Shown piece after piece: positions 17,628 through 28,000 of a DNA stretch of 64,000 nt; positions within the stretch are counted from its first letter, which is position 1; each line of letters begins with the position of its first letter. The stretch comes from Myroides guanonis (GTDB taxonomy: Bacteria; Bacteroidota; Bacteroidia; Flavobacteriales; Flavobacteriaceae). Under the pieces are notes generated by a model. That model did no database searches. It had not been told where the DNA came from and was given only the letters and a program-made list of their open reading frames with translations. Where the stretch lies: assembly GCF_900114085.1 (NCBI RefSeq), contig NZ_FORU01000012.1, positions 52,250 to 116,249 of the forward strand, in the 5' to 3' direction. The translations under genes were made by a program, and so were the position numbers.

Positions 17628-18881
17628 TTAGTCGTTTTCTAAATGTAAATACCCAGATTTCGTAATGGTTTTAGAACCATTATCGTCAGAATAATCGTAT
17701 TTCAACACATAATAATAAGTCCCAGAAGGTAATTTCTCACCTTTTTTCACAGTTCCACGCCCTTCAGAATATCCTTTAAACACGTTACCATTAGAGTCAT
17801 AATTAGTAGTTTCATATACTTTTACACCCCATCTGTTATAAACTTCTAATCGGTTTACTGGAAAACGTTGAATATTATCAATAATCAAATAATCATTGTG
17901 TCCATCCCCATCTGGAGATACTGCATTATACACTACCACATCCCCTTCTAATAATATACTTTTCTTTACAAGTCCTAAAGTGAATATACCATATCCCTCA
18001 ACAGCCACCGGTGTAGTAATGGTTTTATCACCTTCATCAGGAAAACCACCTTCATCTACCCATAACTGTTGTTTTTCATCCCAACGTACAATGTGTATAG
18101 CTGTTCTATCTCCATTTAACAATTTTGCTGGAGTAGTATTCTCATTCCAACTCAAAGAAAGAATAGCATGTCCATTTGCTTTTTCAGACTCAACCACCCA
18201 ATATTCCGCATCATTGATCCACTCAATAACCCCTGTCCTATTGTTATGAGAATGCAAAGCATTAGAATTCTCTAGAAAATACTCACCATAGAAAGCATTT
18301 TGTAATTCTTTAGAAATCCCTAAAGCAGCATGTCTATAAAGTCCGTTTTTACCAATTGGAAATGCAAAAGCATCTTTTCCTTGTTTTTCCACCAAACCGC
18401 TTACAAAACTCCCATTAGAAGCATTGATTGCTTTGGCTTCGGAAAGGAAAGCTATAGAAGCCTCTTGATGATCCATATTAACAACCCCTTTAGTAAAGTT
18501 TGCAGTACCTGCTACGGTTATATCTGCCTGCAAATCAAATGCAAAATCAGAAGTAGGATTATCAAATAACACATCGAAAAACTTAGAAGGTTTGCTTCCA
18601 CCCAATTCTTGTTTATAAGCATCTAAACCTCTAAACACTGTATAACCCGTTTTTTTATTCGTAGTATAGTCGAACAAACCGTTGTTGGTAAAATCCTTAT
18701 ATACATATAAGGTCCCATCATTTAAAATCATGGCGTTTTCCTTATTCTCTAAATCAGCCATTGTAGACACCTCCGTATTTGGCATCACAAACAAACCTCC
18801 ATAGTTTACAGTCTGAGCTGAAACTGAAGCGGTAGTTAGAAATAGAAAATAAAATAATCCCTTTTTTGTATCGTTTTTCAT
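17628..18881 (-). CDS. Exported protein with T9SS type B C-terminal sorting domain
   Basis: The start at 18881 gives 417 residues with a clean signal peptide (MKNDTKKGLFYFLFLTTA, cleavage near VSAQ). Residues about 30-300 form a beta-rich surface region with no recognised enzyme motif. The last ~105 residues are a gliding-motility-associated / type B sorting domain: NAVSPDGDGHNDYL, LEVYNRWGVKVYE, PSGTYYYVLKY. Such domains direct transport by the T9SS and act with a PorP/SprF partner, encoded next here. It may be a cargo, or a cell-surface tether for the larger proteins encoded upstream. Confidence 0.9.
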   Translation of the reverse strand: MKNDTKKGLFYFLFLTTASVSAQTVNYGGLFVMPNTEVSTMADLENKENAMILNDGTLYVYKDFTNNGLFDYTTNKKTGYTVFRGLDAYKQELGGSKPSKFFDVLFDNPTSDFAFDLQADITVAGTANFTKGVVNMDHQEASIAFLSEAKAINASNGSFVSGLVEKQGKDAFAFPIGKNGLYRHAALGISKELQNAFYGEYFLENSNALHSHNNRTGVIEWINDAEYWVVESEKANGHAILSLSWNENTTPAKLLNGDRTAIHIVRWDEKQQLWVDEGGFPDEGDKTITTPVAVEGYGIFTLGLVKKSILLEGDVVVYNAVSPDGDGHNDYLIIDNIQRFPVNRLEVYNRWGVKVYETTNYDSNGNVFKGYSEGRGTVKKGEKLPSGTYYYVLKYDYSDDNGSKTITKSGYLHLEND

Positions 18882-18941
18882 AATAGTTAATTGATAGCGT
18901 TCCACTTTATCCTTGCCTCTTTAAAGGCTCATTGCAGCGGT

Positions 18942-19568
18942 TTATTTTACCACAAATACAATGTTGATCAACGAACAATCAGTAGCAGCAGCCGTTACAT
19001 CATACGTCATCACCCCATTCGCATTAATTGTAATATTTGAAAACACCGCAGGGTCATAATCTGTAATGTAATAATATAAATCAGTTGGCGATTTAAAGAA
19101 AGGAATACCATTCATAGGAGCTCCTGCACTAGCTTCAACAGGACTCTCAAACTGAGCTTTATAAGCAGCATACAGATCCTTTGAAACTCCATTTGCACTT
19201 ACAGAAGTATCGAAAGTAATCGACGGCATATAAAAGAACTTAACTGCTTTATTATCCGTAGTGATCATTTGATTCCACTTCGTTCCATCATTATAATAGA
19301 AACCAGGCTCTACTCTATTTCTAGCAGCAGCTGTATTTGCGGCAGGTGTTGAGGCTGTATTATATACTGTCATACCCTGCACATGTGCTGCAAGTGGTGT
19401 AGCAACATCTGTAGTGACTAATTCGACACGAGGTAATAACACCCCCTTATTTGTTGCTTCAATCTCCAACATCGCATTTGGATTCACTGTAGGAGTACCC
19501 CCTACTTTTACTTGTGCAAAACTGACTGTGGCGAATAAGCCTAATGCAACTAAATAAATTTTTTTCAT
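18942..19568 (-). CDS. Exported protein sharing an N-terminal domain with the 798-aa neighbour
   Basis: Starting at 19568 (MKKIYLVALG), the 208-residue product has a signal peptide to about residue 19 (SFAQ). It then carries the segment AMLEIEATNKGVLLPRVEL, followed by a VYN...PGFYYNDGTKW motif, typical of many Bacteroidota surface proteins of unknown function. The C-terminal half is beta-rich and ends in LINIVFVVK, without a recognisable T9SS sorting domain. A longer frame to 19601 would run into a hairpin and is rejected. It is the third gene of the surface locus; the role is probably structural. Confidence 0.8.
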   Translation of the reverse strand: MKKIYLVALGLFATVSFAQVKVGGTPTVNPNAMLEIEATNKGVLLPRVELVTTDVATPLAAHVQGMTVYNTASTPAANTAAARNRVEPGFYYNDGTKWNQMITTDNKAVKFFYMPSITFDTSVSANGVSKDLYAAYKAQFESPVEASAGAPMNGIPFFKSPTDLYYYITDYDPAVFSNITINANGVMTYDVTAAATDCSLINIVFVVK

Positions 19569-19586
19569 AATTCTTGTTGTTTTAAA

Positions 19587-19619
19587 AACTGGTTCGCCCA
19601 TAAATCAGACGAACCAGTT
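19587..19619 (-). terminator. Terminator-like hairpin inside the surface-protein locus
   Basis: A perfect 10-bp stem (AACTGGTTCG / CGAACCAGTT) with a 13-nt loop, followed on the minus strand by TTTTTAAAA. It lies between the 798-aa and 208-aa genes and may attenuate transcription into the downstream secretion genes. Confidence 0.7.
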
Positions 19620-19639
19620 ATATTAAATTAAAATTTCAG

Positions 19640-22036
19640 TTATGGTGTAGTTACAACTGTAGTAGAAGTAAATTCGACAACAACATCATAAGTACCAGCA
19701 CCTAAAATATTATACATATTTCCAGTACCAATATTGAAGTTAATTTTGTTCCCTGCAATTACAATATCCGTCACATTAGCACTAATCCCCTTAGCATTAA
19801 TTACCTTAATACCGATAACTGTACCTGGAGTATAATCTGGAATAGTAACTCCTGTAGTTAAAGCAGAATTTGCAGCTATAACAGTAGAACCTTTGTAAAT
19901 ATAAACCGGTACATTATTATAAGTATCTCCAGTATTTGTTACAGAATTATCAACAATCTTGTCACCAAGAATCTTTTTAATGTTTACTACATTGTTAGTA
20001 ATAACCTCCAGAACAGTTCCAGAAATATCAATAGGAGTATTAACTCCAGCAATAACTGTATATAAAACATCAGCTGTAGTGTTATTACCGTCATGATCTC
20101 CAAAAAACACATTTCCTCCTTGTTTTAAAATATTCGTAATTGCATCTATTACATCTCCATTATTTGTAATAGAGTATAATACGTCTTCAGTAACATTTAA
20201 AACATCTGGTGTACCAACTGTAGAAATACCACTTGCATTTGGTTTATTAGCCTCATGAGCGTAAGAATAAATCACTTCTTTAGCAGTAGTATCTTCTGCT
20301 CTTGTAATACGAGTTTTTGTTTCCAAACCTGCTACTAAATCAGCTAAGTTTATTAATACTTTAACTCCATTTGCATCTACAGTATAGAAACTATTTGCTG
20401 GGATTGCAAGTTGACCTGCAGGATTCCCTGCTGCAATAGCAGTTCTTGTGAAGAACACATTACCACCTTGATTCAAGATTTTTGTAATTGCATTCTGAAC
20501 ATCCTCATTATTTGTTATTGAGGTTACCATATCGGCAGTTATCTCAATTTTTGATTCTGTAGCACCTGCAACCCCTTTAAGGAAATTCTCATTTGCGTAG
20601 GTATAAACTATTGGTTTTGTAAGATCAGCTACCGTATCTTTTACAAGAGTTGTATTGGTTTCATTTGCCTTAACAATATCTCCTAAATCAATAGTTTTAT
20701 AGGTAGTCCCATCCCAATATTGAAAAACCCAATTTGGAGCACCTACTGTACCAATATTTTTATAGATTACATTTCCATCAATTTTACCCGCGATTTCATT
20801 GATAATCTTCTCAATTGTAACAGTATCTCCGTTATACTGAGTAGTTTGTTTTAAAATATTTTCAAAATTCTGAACCACATCAGAAGTCGCATCAATAACA
20901 ATAACTCCTGGTGCATTATCTGGAATATTTGCAACTGTATTGGTAGCACTCGCCTTTAACCAATCTTGAATTGTTTTTTCAGAGAAATAGATATACTGAG
21001 TATTACCATTAGCTAAAACCACTTCTCTAATAAAAGTCTGAGTTTCGTTAGCCGTAACAATATCTCCCAATTTTATAGTCTCATATTTCGTACCATCCCA
21101 ATATTGAAAAACAAAATTAGCAGGATCTCCAGCTGCAGCAATGTTTTTATAGATTACATTCCCTTCAACTGTAGAAGAAAGATATTGAATATATTCTTCA
21201 ACTGTAAAATATTGATTTGTTGTTCCTGGTTTAACTATAGTTGTTCTACCATCCAATATAGTTTCGAAATTCTTAATTACTGACTCAGGAATATCTAAAA
21301 ACACAACGCCATCCTCTAAAGCAGTAGTACTTCCAGATTTAAATGGAGTAGTTGGTACAACACCACTTGCTTTTTGAATTGTCTGTTCTGAAATATAATA
21401 GAACTTTCCAGAATCAGCAGGATATTCTAAAATTGTAGTTCTAGACTCAGCGCCTTTGATGATATCAATAATATCTCCAGTTATATCTTTAGTAACATAA
21501 TTCGTTCCATCAAAGTATACGTACTCAATTTTTGAATCGGTAGTCGTTCCATTACCTGGAGTAAAAACCATTCCACCACCGTGAGTATCACCGTTTGTAG
21601 ATGGGTTCACTAAATTATTTGAAGGGAATGCAACTTTCAATAAAGCCAAAATATTATCTACATCACCTTGTAAATCTGTAACATTTTTAATCGCTTCATT
21701 CAATTGTGTTTGATTCACAATACGCTCCCAATGAGCTGGTACATTTGGTGTAACTTTTGTATTAATAGGAGTCCAATAGTAAAAACCAGGAGTAACATCA
21801 TTAACAGGAGTTGCATCATTATAAACTAATAAACTTTCAACTTGAGCTCCATCAATCGGTGAAAACTCAGTTGTTTTAGATAACTTAACTCTTGGAATCA
21901 ATACCCCTTTATCATCAGCTTTTATGTCTAGCATAGAAGAAGCTGCTGGAGTAGGAGTTCCAATCCCTACCTGCGCATTTGCGATGTAGACTCCTCCAAA
22001 TAGAAGGAATGCTACTGATAATGTAATTTTTTTCAT
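19640..22036 (-). CDS. Large exported repeat protein (798 aa) of unknown function
   Basis: The protein has a signal peptide ending near ANAQ (residue 22), then the N-terminal domain shared with the 208-aa neighbour: SSMLDIKADDKGVLIPRV, LLVYND, TPGFYYWTP. Residues ~180-700 hold several diverged modules of roughly 100-130 residues. The best marked contain GNVIYKNI...FQYWDGT.Y.TI.LGDIV..NET, and a second class contains ITNN.DV..AI..IL.QGGNVFF. The C-terminus (VVVEFTSTTVVTTP) resembles that of the 208-aa paralogue and has no T9SS sorting motif. The repeat pattern suggests a stalk or fibre subunit; the function is not established. Confidence 0.85.
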   Translation of the reverse strand: MKKITLSVAFLLFGGVYIANAQVGIGTPTPAASSMLDIKADDKGVLIPRVKLSKTTEFSPIDGAQVESLLVYNDATPVNDVTPGFYYWTPINTKVTPNVPAHWERIVNQTQLNEAIKNVTDLQGDVDNILALLKVAFPSNNLVNPSTNGDTHGGGMVFTPGNGTTTDSKIEYVYFDGTNYVTKDITGDIIDIIKGAESRTTILEYPADSGKFYYISEQTIQKASGVVPTTPFKSGSTTALEDGVVFLDIPESVIKNFETILDGRTTIVKPGTTNQYFTVEEYIQYLSSTVEGNVIYKNIAAAGDPANFVFQYWDGTKYETIKLGDIVTANETQTFIREVVLANGNTQYIYFSEKTIQDWLKASATNTVANIPDNAPGVIVIDATSDVVQNFENILKQTTQYNGDTVTIEKIINEIAGKIDGNVIYKNIGTVGAPNWVFQYWDGTTYKTIDLGDIVKANETNTTLVKDTVADLTKPIVYTYANENFLKGVAGATESKIEITADMVTSITNNEDVQNAITKILNQGGNVFFTRTAIAAGNPAGQLAIPANSFYTVDANGVKVLINLADLVAGLETKTRITRAEDTTAKEVIYSYAHEANKPNASGISTVGTPDVLNVTEDVLYSITNNGDVIDAITNILKQGGNVFFGDHDGNNTTADVLYTVIAGVNTPIDISGTVLEVITNNVVNIKKILGDKIVDNSVTNTGDTYNNVPVYIYKGSTVIAANSALTTGVTIPDYTPGTVIGIKVINAKGISANVTDIVIAGNKINFNIGTGNMYNILGAGTYDVVVEFTSTTVVTTP
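19980..21480 (-). repeat. Coding repeats within the 798-aa protein
   Basis: Two copies of IYKNI-(11-12 residues)-FQYWDGT-Y-TI-LGDIV-ANET and two copies of the SITNN-DV--AIT-IL-QGGNVFF module are visible, plus weaker units before them. The DNA copies are diverged, so these are old protein repeats rather than recent tandem duplications. Boundaries are approximate. Confidence 0.7.
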
Positions 22037-22067
22037 AGTAATGTGTAATTATTAAGTGTTATGTATT

Positions 22068-25000
22068 TTATTTTTTAATCTTATTCGTTAACATCGGGTT
22101 TGAAATGATGCAATCCTTAGAACATTTTTCTAATGTTACTTTAATCGGTGTTCTACTTCCAATAAGACATCCAGAACGAATTGCTTGAACATAAAATGTA
22201 TGCTCACCCGCCGAGATATTAACAGGTAATTTAAATGTTAAACCGTCCGTCGTTGCTAATTTCTCCATTCCTCTCTCAGAAGTATATACTTCATAAATTG
22301 TACAATCATCCATTGATTTAAACACAAGAGAATCAATTGTACAAAGAGTCAAGTCTCCATTAACAGCTCCGTAATCTAAAGATGGAGATATAGACATATC
22401 AAAGATTTTTGTCGCGTTACCTAAAACTCCAACAACACTACCGTAAGAAATTTTCACTCTGTCGTAAGGCTCATCGAATGGAGCAACAAGTATTTTCACT
22501 CTATCATTAAATCCTCCTAGCAATCCCAACAATTTCAAATCTAAAATACTACTTCCACTATCTAATGCTGGGCCTACTGGTTGATTCCCCATAAAACGCT
22601 GAATGGTATATCCTTTAATTAATTCTAAACTTAATATAGGGTTTGCTGGTGTTTCTAATATTATTTGTAATTGATCTCCTTTAGTAGTTGGTTGTTTAAA
22701 TACCGCTGTCAATGTAGCTCTGTTTGCTACAGCAACACCACGAGAAATCAATGCATATGAGTTCAAATCGTTATCAACTGCATTCCAAGGATCAACCACT
22801 GAAGCAGTAGCACTCGCTAAACCAACTCCTATATCTTCAACTCCATGTAAAACATCAATCACATTTGGATTTGTAGTACTGTCAATAGGATTACAACTTG
22901 GAGAACCCGGTTTTGTAATATATGCTCCATAAACTTTCGCACTTTGAGCTACACTCAATAATGCTCCAACCGAAATTCGAACTCCATCATAAGCTTTAGT
23001 TCCGCTAACATCAGAAGGTACAAACGTGAATTCAATAACATTATCAGCTGCCAACAAATCTAATAGTCCACCTTGCACTGGCTTTAATGTTCCAATATCA
23101 AATGGAGTTCCTAAACCATCCTTGTAAACCCCAACTACAGATAATCCTCCTGCTAACACTACACCACTATATTCTTTACCTAATTTAATAGTAACTGGAG
23201 TACCAGCTGCAACTTTTTCAGGGAAGAATAATGTCTGCCATGTTGTTCCAATACCCAACAATCCTAATCCTGTTGTAATTGTTGAATATGTTTTTGGGTT
23301 ACCATTTGCTGCATTTGCTTCATTAGTTACACCTCCAGTTATAATTGAACCCCAACTCTGCGAATTTGCATATGTACGCACAGTTCCTGGAGGACAACCT
23401 TCATCATCGTATACATTTACGATAACGGTTTCCGTGCTGTAACAGCTACCGCTTGAACCAACTACAGTATATGTATACACTCCAGGTGTAGCTATTGTCG
23501 CAGGTAAAGTAGTTACTACAGCCCCATTGTGATACCAAGTAATAGTGCCTATATCAGTGGTAACAACAGGCCAAGTTATATTTGCTCCTTTTGCTACATA
23601 AATCAACTGATTTCCATTGACTGTTAATTCTGGTGTAGGGTTGACCGATACAGTTGTAGCATCTGAAAGAACACTTTCACATCCATTGTTATTAAATACT
23701 TTTACACTATAAGACCCAGATTTGGAAACCTCAATAAATTGCTGATCTGCGTAAACAACGCCAATAACTGGACTATTTGGATCTGTAGGGTCTTGAAGAA
23801 TATTCTCTGATATTTCCACTCCATCTTTATACCAACGATACGCATCACCTACACTTGCTGTAATAAGCTTAACGAACTCTCCTTCACATATCTCTATACT
23901 CCCATCTGGAGTAACCATAGGTTTTGTTGGTAAATCGTGAATTGTAATTTCAATTGCCGCAGACTCATCACTTTCACATCCAGTAGCATTTAAAGCGGTA
24001 ACGTTATATTCTCCACTTTCTGTTGCATTATAAGTTGCTCCTGTTGCACCGCTAATAGCAGTGCCATCTTTATACCATTTGTATGAAGTTGCTCCCGTCG
24101 CAGTAGCTGTTAAACCTATACTTTCACCTTGACAAGTAGAAGTTATACCACCCGTTGCCGAAATAGTAGGAATACCCGCCTCTGGCAATACTGTAATCTT
24201 AACTGATGCAGCAGGTGTTGTGAAGCAATATCCATCTGCTTCTAAGGTTACGTAGAACGTAGTTGTTTGAGTAACACTTGTGGTTAATACACTTCCAACA
24301 ATAGGTGTACCTGTTAAAGCAGCATTTGTGTACCACTTGTATACCGGATTTACCAAACCGATAAGACTTGTAGAAGCAGTTACATTGAATGAAATTCCTG
24401 CACAAACCTCCAAACTTGTAGGTGCCAAAGTAATCTTATCCGCTAAGATTGGTGTACAAGAAGTAAGCATTGTATGTGTTGCTGATTCTGTTTTATCAGC
24501 TGTATTCGCCTCATTTCTATATTTTATGGTAGCTGTATTTTCAATTTCAGTAATAAGACCTCCATTTAAATCATCAACCGAAGTAGTGATAGTAAATGTC
24601 ACATCACCACCAACAGCTAAAGTTGGTATTGTATAAGTAAATGTGTTGCCTGTAAATGAGCCAAGGTTAACACTTGAAATCGTAAGACTTCCTGGTAAAA
24701 CATCAGTAACTACTAAATTATTCAAAGTCTTGTTTCCAACATTTTTTACCGTAATGGTGTATACTATTTCATCTCCTAGCTGTGCTTGTGCATTACTAGT
24801 AGTATTATTACTTACCCCAACTTTTGAAATCTCTACATCATGAATAGGAGTTACATCTAATACTGTACCTGGTATAGTTGTATTAGGTTCTGTCGGGTTT
24901 GTATTATCAACTGGTGGGAACGATTCCGATTCTGGAGATGTAGGACTTGCCTTCACCTTCGCAATATTTTTAATTTCTGTTACTCCTGTTAAATCATTAT

Positions 25001-28000
25001 TTACAGTTGCTACAAAATTAAGAGAAGGAGAAGTAGCTCCAACCGCTAATGAAGCGATTGTAAAAGTAACTGTTCCACCTGCATGAACACCTCCTGATTT
25101 CCATTTTAAACCAACTGGTAAAACATCTGAAATAGTTACATTCGTCAGGTTTTGATTTCCTGTATTACGAACATAAATATGATAAGCAACATCTTCACCA
25201 CCAGAAACAGCAGTAATTGTATTATCTCCATTCACATCATACGCTTTCCAAGAAACTACAGACTTGATTTGTTCTACAGGAGTTTTAGTACCTGGAAGAG
25301 CAGTCGTATCTGGTTCATTTGGATTATTAGATAATGGAGGGAATGCAGCGACTCCATTAACAGTTGCTAAGTTTAAAATTTCAGTAATTCCCGTTAGGTT
25401 ACTATCCACTTTCACTTTAAAAGTAACTGTTTTTGTTTCTCCTACTGCAACATCAAGAGCAGGAAAAGATACAATTCCAGCGGCAAAAGTACCACCAGAA
25501 ACATAAGTCGTGTTTGCTGGTAGCATATCCTTAACAATCACATCCTGAATATCGATTGCACCTGTATTACGAACATGAATAGTATATTTTAATTCTTCAC
25601 CGCCTTTTACAGAAGTTTTATCTGCAGATTTCCATGAAACGAATTCTGGATTAATAATAGTACAATCTTTTGTAACACTATACAATTTAAGATTAGGCAT
25701 TACACTTGCTTGAAGCAAAGTATTTATACCTACTGAAATTCTATCAAATGGAACCCCTGGTTTGAACGGTATTTCAGTTGCGCTACCTGTATTTAATAGG
25801 TTTAAAACATTAACCCCATTTATCAATCCATTATTCCAATCTAATTCTGCTACTTCAACAGCACCTTTATAAGCTTTGATTTCAAAATTACCAAGTACTG
25901 CCAAATCCACAGCTCCTGCTCCAGTAGCTATTTTCACTTTAACCACATCAGTAGCATCTGCCAATTGATTGAAGAATATAATTTGTTTTATAGATCCAGC
26001 AACAGCAACTGTACCTAAACTAATTTCAGAAAAATTAGTAGTATTAGTATCAATAGCATGATTAGCATTTTTAACACCTGAAATACCTGCTACATCTAAA
26101 GTGATTCCTGAACCATCATAAGAAGTTCCAAACACAGGTGCACAAGCATCAATTGGAGAATCAAAACAAACACCATATACATTCATTGTATTTGGTTGTG
26201 CTAATAATCCTGCAACTGAATCAGTATGATCTGTAATTTTAATTGAAGTGAAAGGAACTCCAGCAGTTACTGCAATATAATAACGTCCTGCTATATCTTG
26301 TACAATACGAACTTTTTCTGTGTTACCAGAAAAACCATTATTACTAGAAGCTGTAAATAGAGAAGTAGCTCCATTCTTCACTTCTACAGAGAAATAATGA
26401 TTACCCAATAAAACACCATTTACTAAATCAGCAAGAGCACCTCCTAAGCTTCCTCCAAGCAACGCATTCAAAAGAGTAGGTTCATAATCAATTCTAACAT
26501 ATGCCGTCTTGTCAGCAGGAACAGGTGCATCAAAACCTAATTCAACAAATCCTTCAAATTTATTTCCTAAACCTAATAGTAAACCAGCTCCAGAATTCAA
26601 TGTAGCATAACTATCAAAATCATCATCAAACAAGTTATCAACATCATCTGCATTCGAAGCTCCTAACAAAGTCGTAGCGCATGTTGGACTCTCAAAAGGA
26701 GATGGTGTTGTTGTTTCAGGACACCCTGCTCCAATACGTTTTACTCCGTATAGACGTAATGCTGGACTCAAAGCCACATTTACCAGTGACCCCACAACTA
26801 CATCTACTCTATCATATACCTTCGTAGTTTCATACGTTAGCGTTTGAATACCTCCCGATTTAAATAAATTTAATAAGTTAAGATTATTAATCAATCCCTG
26901 CTGTAATGTAAATGTTTCAGCAACAGCACTACCATTATAGGTAACAATTTTATAATTACCCAACAAATCAACAGAAGCCAAGCTAGACGGATCCATTTGA
27001 AGACGCACTTTTAATTCATCTCCAACAGTTGAAAGCTTATTGAAATAAATACGTTGAGAAACTTGAGCAGCAATTGCAACTGTACCCGTACTAATTTCAG
27101 AATAGTCCGAAGAATTAATACTAATAGCATGATCCGCATCTTTCACTCCTGCTCCATTTAAAAGTCCTAATGAAAGTCCTGTCTGGTCAAAAGATGTAAA
27201 TTGAGCAGGTAAACAATTATTAATGCCTATTTCATGACATGCTTCAAAAATTTTCATCGTTGCACCATCTTGGGTTGTACCAACTAATGAAGGAAAGTGT
27301 TCTGTAATTTTAATATTTTTATAAGCTTGATTTGGTGTCACAGCAATATAGTAACGACCAATATTATCTTGTACTATACGAAGATCCCCACCACTAGTTC
27401 CAGAAAAACCACTAGCACTAGAGCCATTTAAAACGGTAGTTCCTCCCGTTTGAGATGTTTTGGCTTCTACCGTAAAATAATGATTCCCCAATAACAATCC
27501 TCCAACGTTATTAACAAGAGCACCTAAAGTACCACTTACTAAACGCCCCAAAAGATTCCCATCCATATCAACACGAATATATGTTGTCTTATTAGCTGGG
27601 ATGGCTGTAGGAAATTCATATTCTAAAAACCCTGAATAAGCACCTATACCTAACAAAGCACCACTACTTGCAGTCAATGTAGCATAAGACTCATTGTTCC
27701 CATCAGCGGCTAACCAAGGATAGTCCGCATACTTCGAATCTACTATAGTAGCATTACAAGCTGGAATTTCAAAAGGATCCTGAGTTGCTGATGGCAACAC
27801 GAAGCTTGGATCAGGACACGCAGACCCAACTGAACCAAAACGTTTCACATCAAACACTTTAACCGCAGATTCAAAAGCACTTACATTCAACAATCCATTC
27901 ACACGAATTTCAATGCGATCAAAAGCTTTTCCTGGAGCAAAAGTTATTGTTGTTTCACTACCTCCTAATAACCCAAGAAGATCTGTCCCATTCAACAAGC

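Noticed and set aside
24199..24843. Several overlapping open frames on both strands within the giant surface protein gene
   Set aside because: They are side effects of repeated, biased codons in the DUF11 and Ig-like region; none has a plausible promoter or protein family.
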